A DNA stretch of 64,000 bases from Owenia fusiformis. Taxonomy: Eukaryota; Annelida; Polychaeta; Sabellida; Oweniidae. The notes under the pieces were generated by a model, which searched no databases, was not told the origin of the DNA, and was given only the letters and a program-made list of their open reading frames with translations. The DNA is taken from positions 14,750,020-14,814,019 of the forward strand of contig CAIIXF020000012.1 in NCBI GenBank assembly GCA_903813345.2. Reading direction: 5' to 3'. This document shows positions 55,840 through 64,000 of the stretch, in pieces; position 1 is the stretch's first letter; the number at the start of each line of letters is the position of its first letter. The position numbers were made by a program, and so were the translations under genes.

Positions 55840-57600
55840 ATATTTTAATCTTTGATTATCCCAGAGTTTAATCTCTACAGGATATTTCAGTGAAACGCCT
55901 CAATTTGTGGAAACTGGTGACCTATGAAAGTGAACTGTTGACAATACCAATCAATTAAATTTCAATATGCTCCCATACCAATTAATTTGTACAATAGTAT
56001 TACACCACAAAGCCATATCAAATGTCAAATAGGGACCAAATACCAAACTAATTGTCTAAATATAAGACCAAATATCTGGGAAACAATCAAAATCAACCTC
56101 AATTTTTATTCACTATCAACTGAGACCATGCCACCATCATAAAATTTTTTATGTTAGTCTCAGCTATCAGAGAGGATGATGTTTGAATATGACTATTCAA
56201 CGTTCATTGAAGGCTGCTTGGCACCTTTCGCCTGACTGTAACCAATGACAATTCTGCAATAAACTTTGTAAAATATATAAAAAGTGTAAGCTCCGAAGAT
56301 TAATAACAGTAAATAAAATCAGTATTTGCTATTCATACCAAGGTTAAGATTGAGTCTATTGCCGAAGTAGGGTGGGTTGTTCTATTATGAGAAATCTAGC
56401 AATTCTAAGCAGTGTAAAAACTAAATTGAATTAAAAGAATTCCATTATATATAAAAACCACTGACCATAAGATTCAAAGGTGTGGGTCGGGTGTGGTATG
56501 AGTGTGGTTTGGAGATGGTATAAGAGCAGTACAGGTATGGGTGATATATAATATGAATAAAAAGTGTGGTCTAAAAATGTGGGAAAAGTGTGGTCTTTAA
56601 GTCAACAAACCCAAAATTGTTTACATAAGTTATAACAACAATGTTCAGTTCCACAGCTAGGACAAAATAAGTTTACTCAGATCTAGCTCAGATATAGATT
56701 TAATGAAAATAAGCATCCAAGATCCATATTTAAACTTATAATTATTAATCAAATGATTAATTATTATCAAATAATTATTAATTAAAATGGACACATTGAA
56801 GTGAGGAGCCTGAACTGAACATACAGAGGCAATCAGAACATGCCATCTAGATAGATACAGAAAAGTATCATTTAAAGCTCTGTAGATGAATTGAATTATC
56901 AGTTAACCTCCTTACAAATCTGGAATATGGTCCCTAAGCACAATAATGTACATTACAAATGTTTACTATAAAGGAAAGATATGTAAGACCTTCACTGAAA
57001 ATGATAATAATTGAAGAAAAATAAACTGTGACCAGTTCACGAAAAAAGATCACATGATTATGAATATAAATATCTCCCACAAAATGCATCAACTTGGGTT
57101 GTTGCTATAGAACAACCTAATATCAACCTTTGGTATCAACTTAAGATGTGTTTTTCAGAATCTCACAGTCTTCACTAAAACTGCTTTTAATAATCTGTCC
57201 ATATAACTGTAGCTTTAAGGGTGATTTAAAGTACAAAATATGTCATTGAAAATATACTGAAATTAAAGTTAAATAAAAATCACATTGCTAGGTTTCCTCA
57301 TTCGCATGAATTTAGGGTTTTTGAAAAGATATTTAGGACTCAACTTGTCCACAAAGCACATTCAGGAATGTGTAATAACAAGTTAACAGACTTATTGAAC
57401 TATTGTTTTTATAAACATATCAGCAACATCCTTTTCTTATTTAATCTTTAGATTTAGACTGTTGATTACAATTATAATCTTATTATTAAAATTAACATTG
57501 ATGTAATTCAAATAAATTCACCAACTACAGGTACAACTTTTATTCTCGTACCTACAAGTCTTTGATGTCTAAGAAATAATAAAATCATGTCTGGACTATA
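55840..57600. other. Interior of the 7 kb interval, no gene seen
   Basis: AT-rich sequence with GTGTGG-rich patches near 56480-56600 and no exon-like frame. Nothing resembling a transposase was found. Confidence 0.4.
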
Positions 57601-57614
57601 CTTTAACATTGATT

Positions 57615-58184
57615 CCCGGGGGGTTCACTATGTATAAACCTTGACGGGGATCCTCGGCGCATGTGGGGTACCTTTTTCAACGTTTGGTATGGCAATGGAC
57701 CCATATTTTAGGATTTGGTATGGAAATGCCCGGAAATTTCTGACTTCTGAGGTATGGCAATGGTCGGACTTTTGCTCTTCTGGTATGAGAATGGTCGTTG
57801 TTGATACGTTACCTAACATTCGTGGTATGGCATTGGTCCAGTAGTTGCCAAATTTGAAGTTGTTTTGGATCGTTTCCCGAAGTATCTTCTTTTCTCAGGG
57901 CCTTCTTCACTTTTGAATTTTATATGGTATGGCATTGGTCCTACATTTTGACATTTGGTATGGCATTGGTCCCATAATTGGGCATTTGGTATTGCATTGG
58001 TCCTATATTTGGACATTTGGTATGGCATTGGTCCTATATTTGGACATTTGGTATGGCCTTTGGGCGTTATTTTGGTTGGTATGGGAACATATTGAAATTT
58101 GACAGATTGGTATGGGAACATATTGATATTTGAGGCTTCAGCCTAGGACCCCTGTCGAGTTTTATATACAGTGAACCCCCCGGG
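57615..58184. mobile_element. 570-bp element with CCCGGGGGGTTCACT ends, 8-bp target duplication and internal minisatellite
   Basis: Identical octamers CATTGATT flank it (57607-57614 and 58185-58192). The termini CCCGGGGGGTTCACTATGTA and (inverted) CCCGGGGGGTTCACTGTATA continue as imperfect inverted repeats for about 43 bp. The interior is about ten units of ~31 bp, TTTGGTATGGCATTGGTCC plus a variable AT-rich segment. An 8-bp duplication is the hAT signature, but hAT ends normally start CAGNG or TAGNG, so the superfamily is open. Confidence 0.85.
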
Positions 58185-58199
58185 CATTGATTACATGTA

Positions 58200-59450
58200 T
58201 TTGTACAGCAGACATCCTGTTATTCTTTAATTAGTCTTATAATAAGATTAGTCAGTTCAGTCAAAATAAGCGTCCCTTTAGAATAACTAATACTTTGTTT
58301 TATATTCATGCAAACTTCTGATCTCCCTAAATAGAAAATTCAAGCATCATCTGGACTTTCAATAGCAGGGGGCGAGTGTCCGAAATCGCTGTTTGTTTTC
58401 GATAATTCGCCGTTTGTTAGAAGTCGAATATAGTTTCGGGGAAAAATAAAAGTCTTCTATAGACTATCCTTTATTTTATTCAGCGATCTTGTTTTGCACT
58501 TCCTTGTCTATGATTTGTACCTCAGTTTCGAACTGCAATGGAACTCACTATAATCGTAAAGATCACTTGATCTCATTATAGTAGTAAACACCGTCCAATT
58601 TTGTACCCGTTTGGGCTATGCATTTTAGATCACTATCTAACCACTATCATGTGCATGATAATTCAAATTCCAACCTTTGGTATAATCAGAGTTGGTTATT
58701 TTCCACTGGACATGCAGTTACATGTATGATTGATATAACTCTGTACAACCAGTCACAGTACAGTCTTTCCAATGGGTGTAAAATTGTATTATTACCACCT
58801 TGCCGGGCCAGTTCTAGGGGGTTTTAGTGCTAAATTAGAAGGCATTCAATTTACTATATCGACCTGAGAAATGTGTGACGTCATAGTGGTGGTCCATATG
58901 GACCGGTCTAGAATATATTCTGGTCCGGCAATTTTTCCCCGGGAAATTAGATATCGTTCAGTGCGTAAGATTTTCTTGCTATTTCAGCCCTGGTCGTTAA
59001 CGGTGGTAATAATACTTATAACGTCATTTCACTATATTCCCCTTAGAAATGATGTTATTGTACTATTAATCAGTTAAAGGCCCCATATAAAGTTTAAACC
59101 ACTTTGGCTTATATTTTTGTCTTATCCAATGTTATCAAAGCGTGAAATGTGAAACTTTTTATTAATTTCAAAAAATGTTTTTGAAGGACTTTTTGTTAAA
59201 AATATCGTGAATTTATTTAAAATTAACTTAAAGAGGTAATAAGAGGTCAATAATTCTACATGTTCACGTACAAGTTTAAAAAATGTGTATCTTAAATTAA
59301 TGTAGAACTACGCCTTTGTATCAGAGACACACTTTCATAGGTGCGTCTTTACAATGAAACACAATAACGAGAATTGCAACTTTAGGATCTTGAAAAAAGT
59401 TGCAATATCCTTCCTGGTTAGAATCGGTTTCCATGTACAACTAAAACACT
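58200..59450. other. Intergenic, no gene seen
   Basis: Unique AT-rich sequence. A TTAAAGGCCCC word at 59075 resembles a TTAA-type element end, but no partner was found. Confidence 0.35.
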
Positions 59451-59457
59451 ATATAAA

Positions 59458-60738
59458 ACTAGAAAAACAGCAACTCCACGGAGTAGCAAATCCCACCGAA
59501 CAAAACATGTTTTGATAAAAAAAATTGAGCCAAATTCATCCACTGGTATTTGAATTATCAAAGATTATGTCTTTATGAAACATGGTTGCCATTTTGAAAT
59601 TCAGCTGTCATCTTTTGATTTCTTCTTTAGCAGAGAATGTCCGTAAAATGGTATCTGGGATATCAAAGATTACTTTTTTAATGAAAAATGGCAGCCATTT
59701 TGAAATTCAGCTGTCGCCTTTAAAATTTATTCTGAAGCAGATCTCCTTTTCCCTAAACATCAGCATATAAAATTGGAACCAAATCCATCCACTAGTATTT
59801 GAGTTATCATTAATTACGTTTTTTACGAAAAATGGCGGCCATTTTGGAATTCAGTGACCATCTTGAAAATTTATTTTTGAGCAGAACTTCTTTGTCTCTA
59901 GGCATCAGCATATAGAATTTGAACCAAATCTGTCAACTGGTATTTGAGTTATCAAAGGTTACGTTCTTTTATGAAAAATAGCGGCCATGTCCCTATGTCC
60001 CTAGGCATCATCATGTAAAATTTGAACCAAATCCATTCAATGGTAATTGAGTTATCAAAGATAATGTTTTTTTAAAAATGGCCGCCATTTTGAAATTTAG
60101 CTGCCATCTTGAAAATCCTTTCTTGAGCAGAGCTCCTATGTCCCTAGGCACCAGCATCTAAAATTTAAACCAAATCCATTCAATGGTATTTGAGTTATCA
60201 AAGATAACGTTTTTTTAGGAAAAATGGCCGCCATTTTGAAATTTAGCTGCCATCTTGAAAATCCCTTCTCGAGCAGAGCTCCTATGTCCCTAGGCATCAG
60301 CATCTAAAATTTGAACCAAATCCATTCAATGGTCTTTGAGTTATCAAAGATAACGGCTTTTTACGAAAAATGGCCGCCATTTTGAAATTTGGTGGCCATT
60401 TTGAAAATGTCTTCTTGAGCAAGGCTCCTTTTTACCAAGGAAACAGCATATAAAATTTGAACCAAATCCATCATCTAGTATTTGAGTAATTAAAGATTAT
60501 ATTTTTTCCGAAAAATGGCCGCCATTTTGAATTAAGCGGCCATATTGAAAATTCCTTCTCGAGCAAAGGTCCTACACCCATAAGGCATAAGCCTATAAAA
60601 TTTGAATAAAATCCGTCAACCGGTATTTGAGTTATTGCCCGGACACATGAACGGACGGACGAACGGACGGACGAACGGACGGACGAACGGACGGACGGCT
60701 TTTCTATATCCCCCTCGAACTTCGTTCGGTGGGATAAT
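59458..60738 (+). mobile_element. Pearl/DINE-1-like element, copy C (long core)
   Basis: The left end is ACAGCAACTCCACGGAGTAG then AAATCCCACCGAAC. About eight ~145-bp units carry AATGGCCGCCATTTTGAAAT, ATGTCCCTAGGCATCAGCAT and TTTGAGTTATCAAAGATAAC. Then come six ACGAACGG/ACGG repeats and the hairpin end CCTCGAACTTCGTTCGGTGGG. This is the most complete copy: left end, tandem core, microsatellite, hairpin. Confidence 0.8.
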
Positions 60739-60744
60739 AACTAT

Positions 60745-61485
60745 CTATACACCATCAATGCAAATATATGCTTTCTTCCATTCTGATACTCATGGCATCT
60801 AATCTGTTTCACTTGAAACACAGGGCTGAGAAGAAATGAGATGTCATGGTTTATCATGATGGCTTTTTTCGAGAATACATAATGCGGGTCCGGGAATGCA
60901 GGGTGCCACATTCATTGCAACACACCTTGCAACAATGTCTTATGAGGGTATATTTCTTATATTGAGAAGTTTATCATCTATTGAAATTAAATACTTGTAC
61001 ATGTAGCTACAAAAAGCGAATTTGTTTGAGCAGTCCTAGCTCGACATATTATAAAGAAAACAATATTTACAACATGGTATGCTTAGTAGACTGTTCAATT
61101 TGGAATTTCGAAGCTTAGCCAAACATCAGCTTTCTAACAAAAATCATCAAAAAAGGATTTTATCAAAGTCTTCCATGCAAATGAAGGTGCGAATTCACAT
61201 TAACAAATTAAGATAAGATCCACAATATGTTATCAAATGGTTAAATGCGCAAAATGGAAATGACTTTGACAAACCTTGGACATCTTTCTTTCAGTCCATG
61301 GACTCTAAAATAACAAGAATTTGCATTGTCGGGAGCGTAAAATTGGTTATTTTGAATGCCGCCTCTTGTATTTTTCATCTGCCCCTTGTACACAAAGTTA
61401 CTGAAACCACTGATCATTCATTTGACTCTAACCCTTATGTCATTTTACTGAAATATTTTGCAAAGATTAAACCGTATGTTTCAAT
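60745..61485. other. Interior of the 7 kb interval near its right arm, no gene seen
   Basis: An open frame at 61298-61597 (+, 99 codons) overlaps the right arm and has no recognisable domain. I do not call it. Confidence 0.4.
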
Positions 61486-61489
61486 CATA

Positions 61490-61972
61490 CAACATTCTCA
61501 TAGTTGTCACATGCGTAATGGAATATTTCAAAGAAGATGCATAAAACAATTTAGACAGAATAATAGGTATAACAGACTTATCATATACAGTAAATAATAA
61601 AAAATATTTTTAACAAGCATTAACCCTTTTAACCCCTATTAACAATATGGTAACCTTAAATCATATTAAAGTTAATGTCCTGCTCCTCCATAGTTTCAGG
61701 AACACCTTAACCACACTTTCTCATTATGAGAAGAAACTATGGGGAGATATTTCTTGGAATTGTGGAAGAAATACCAGTGGGGGCCACACTTTTATGAGTG
61801 TCAAAACAGGTGACCACAACCACACTTATACATATATCTTGAGTGGTAAAAATGTGGTTAAAAAAGGTCATCTTTTAACCACATGAAGAGAAAACAAGCG
61901 TTTTTTCTTAAGGGAGGTTATTCGGGTAGCCAACCGCGTTAGTTGCATTCGCGAATACAAGCTAAGACTGAT
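61490..61972 (-). repeat. Right inverted repeat of the 7 kb interval
   Basis: Reverse-complement partner of 54921-55460: ATGAGAAGAAACTATGGGGA, AGTGGTAAAAATGTGGTTAA and GAAAACAAGCGTTTTTTCTT match inverted words there. The ORF at 61647-61886 arises from this repeat. Confidence 0.85.
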
Positions 61973-61974
61973 AT

Positions 61975-62590
61975 CATAGTGTATTATATTGCACAAATAA
62001 TCAAATTGAGTTAATGTTAAAAAATATGCATAAAAACACAGTTGTGGTACACTTCTTTTACCCCGATACTCATAATTGAAATACTAGATCGTATTTATTC
62101 TACTCTAATCTAGGGTTATGTTATTCAAGTGAAATTAACTCCACTTGTAACACATTTATATTTTTAGCTTTACAATGATACCAAATCTCTGTTCTACCAA
62201 AGGTGAACCCGTTATAAAAATCAGACAATCGTTACTGCACTTAGTTTACATTGTTCTGGTAGTGTTGATTTAATGACTTAATTTAATTACTGTATTTTTC
62301 AGAGAGAGAATGTTCACAGGTAGATATGTATATTGCAAGTCATAAATTAAACAAAAATAACTGATAAGGGATTTTTAACTCCATTTAAATACATGAATAC
62401 TACCAAATGTGCCACGCCCCCTTTCAGAAATATTACATAATTTTAAAAAGACAATAGAAAAAAACGCTCAACCTTCCACAACTGCATATTTGTGGCTTTT
62501 TGACCAGGACATGTCTTACTATCAAAAAATGCAATAAAACATTGTATATACTCCAAAACAAGGTTCAGTAATAAATCCTTTGTTTTCATC
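61975..62590. other. Intergenic, nothing recognised
   Basis: AT-rich unique sequence without an exon-like frame or repeat structure. Confidence 0.4.
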
Positions 62591-62599
62591 TAGACTATA

Positions 62600-63294
62600 T
62601 TATGGTTACAAATTTCAAGAACAAGAAACAAGATTTTTCAAAAAACCTTCAAAATGGCCACCAGAAAACAAGATGGCCGCCCAAAAGTTAATCAGCTCTA
62701 GTACTTGATATCCTCTATCATTTGTGTAAATTTGAAGGAAATCCGATGAGCGGTTTTCCTGAAATGGCGATGACAAGATTTTTCGAAAAATCTTCAAAAT
62801 GGCTGCCAGAAAACAAGATGGCCGCCCAAAAGTTAATCAGCTCTAGTACTTGATATCTTCTATCATTTGTGTAAATTTGAAGGAAATCCGATGAGCAGAT
62901 TTTCTGAAATGGCGATGACAAGATTTTTCGAAAAATCTTCAAAATGGCTGCCAGAAAACAAGATGGCCACCCAAAAGTTAATCAGCTCTAGTACTTGATA
63001 TCCTCTATCATTTGTGTAAATTTGAAGGAAATCCAATGAGCGGTTTTCCTAAAATGGCGATGACAAGATTTTTCGAAAAACCTTCAAAATGGCCGCCAGA
63101 AAACAAGATGGCCACCCAAAAGTTAAACAGCTCTAGTACTTCATATGCTTTATCATCTCTGCAAATTTAGAGAAAATCTGATGAGCAGTTTTCCTTAAAC
63201 GGCGATGACAAAAAGCGGGACGATCATGATCACGACCACGATCACGACCACGATCACGAACAGTATGACGACTATATCCCACCGATGGTGTGAT
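62600..63294 (+). mobile_element. Tandem-core repeat element F (Pearl/DINE-like, left end unclear)
   Basis: Four ~146-bp units contain AAATGGCTGCCAGAAAACAA, GATGGCCGCCCAAAAGTTAA and TCAGCTCTAGTACTTGATAT. Then come an ACGATCACGACC microsatellite and the end CTATATCCCACCGATGGTGT, with GATAA. The right end resembles copies A-C (TATATCCC ... GGGATAA), but the left terminus is not the CGGCAACTCC type. Confidence 0.65.
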
Positions 63295-63299
63295 AAAAA

Positions 63300-64000
63300 A
63301 GCAGGGATGGAAGGGGTTGAAAATCAGGAAAACATTTCAGAAAAAACATGTGGGTGGGTTGTTTGCATCTACCCTGTCTCAAAGTCGAAATTATTTTATC
63401 ATCTCTAGAAGTGATGGCCAAAATCAAACATATGACTGTAAAAAATCTGTTGCACTAATTTGCCTCCTCCTTTGCCTCTATTTTCAGTTATCTTTCTCAT
63501 CTTCATCTCTTTTCTTCATGATGTTCTACAAGGTGGTTTATAATGATTTGAAATTTAGCAGTTCGTAATGAAGTACAGTAAAATCATGTCATCCTTGCTG
63601 TAAGGGTATTTTACAAGTATATTTAAGCATAAATGAAGTCCTTTGAAGAAGGATGAAATCATGTAAACCCAACCACTCTGAAATGCAAAGAACATATCAT
63701 TAGAATCCACATGGTAAAATCACTCACTTGGCTGATCATAAATTGTTTTCATAACATCCTTCTTACTCGATACTGAAGGGAAGTTGGAACGTCTGATATG
63801 CAAGCTATGTTAAGTATTATGTAGATTAACCATATGCATGTCAGTTTTGTGATTTGGTAATCTAAAAACAGAAAATTTGGTGAAATATACATTTTCGTTC
63901 GGCGGGTTTTTGATTTTGCTTCATTTATCAACTCAGTTCAGGTATTTCGGTTGAGCCAATCACTGAATCCTGTCACCAAACGAATCTTGAGTCTCTTATA
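63300..64000. other. Right edge of the window, no gene seen
   Basis: Open frames here (63205, 63290 +; 63749 -) are low-complexity or shadow the microsatellite. No splice-consistent exon was found. Confidence 0.4.

Noticed and set aside
57628-58121. Open frames on both strands with repeated MPYQMSKY-like residues
   Set aside because: They come from the 31-bp minisatellite inside the CCCGGGGGG element.
63205-63408. Thr-rich frame and an overlapping His/Asp-rich reading
   Set aside because: Produced by the ACGATCACGACC microsatellite at the end of a tandem-core repeat.
1-64000. tRNA genes
   Set aside because: I looked for B-box words (GGTTCGAATCC and close variants) with a matching A box and acceptor stem and found none that fold.

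Overview
This window is eukaryotic nuclear DNA from an animal. It is AT-rich and intron-rich and has no operons. Coding sequence is a few per cent of the length and the rest is introns and dense non-autonomous transposons and minisatellites. The commonest dispersed repeat has a conserved left end, a core of roughly 145-170 bp tandem units, an ACGG-type microsatellite and a right-end hairpin. This matches the Pearl / DINE-1 (Helentron-associated) elements described from bivalves and other invertebrates. I therefore infer a marine invertebrate, probably a mollusc or another lophotrochozoan; the sequence does not prove the taxon.

Layout. About 1.5-15.06 kb (+): a six-exon gene for a basic, then coiled-coil, protein of about 340-365 residues that I cannot name. 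Its stop codon is followed by a 106-bp array that repeats a poly(A) signal. 15.8-20.5 kb: intergenic, with a foldback element, a mariner-type MITE, a Pearl/DINE-like element and a hAT-type element with a perfect 8-bp target duplication. 20.5-25.3 kb (-): the last four exons of an ankyrin-repeat gene, best match SLF1 (ANKRD32) from memory of the family; splice phases agree at all three junctions. Inside it a 36-bp minisatellite has amplified the exon/intron boundary, so about 40 copies of the 5' splice site lie in a row. 26-29.6 kb: a promoter-like stretch with NRF1-type motifs, then another tandem-core repeat element. 29.85-34.93 kb (+): a two-exon type II membrane carbohydrate sulfotransferase (Sulfotransfer_2 / CHST8-14 family), whose intron holds a 2.7 kb terminal-inverted-repeat element. 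35-43 kb: repeats, foldbacks and one orphan exon (-) resembling Crypton-derived (KIAA1958/QRICH1/ZMYM-like) proteins. 43.7-54.7 kb: a complex of inverted and direct duplications with palindromic POU-octamer sites, a decayed mariner-type transposase and a candidate TTAA-flanked element with a weak THAP-like start. 54.9-62 kb: a 7 kb interval bounded by about 0.45 kb inverted repeats, holding a foldback, an unusual 570-bp element with an 8-bp target duplication, and a long Pearl/DINE-like element. 62.6-63.3 kb: one more tandem-core repeat. The genes have no evident functional relation to each other.

The strongest candidate for something undescribed is the splice-donor minisatellite at 22.44-23.93 kb.
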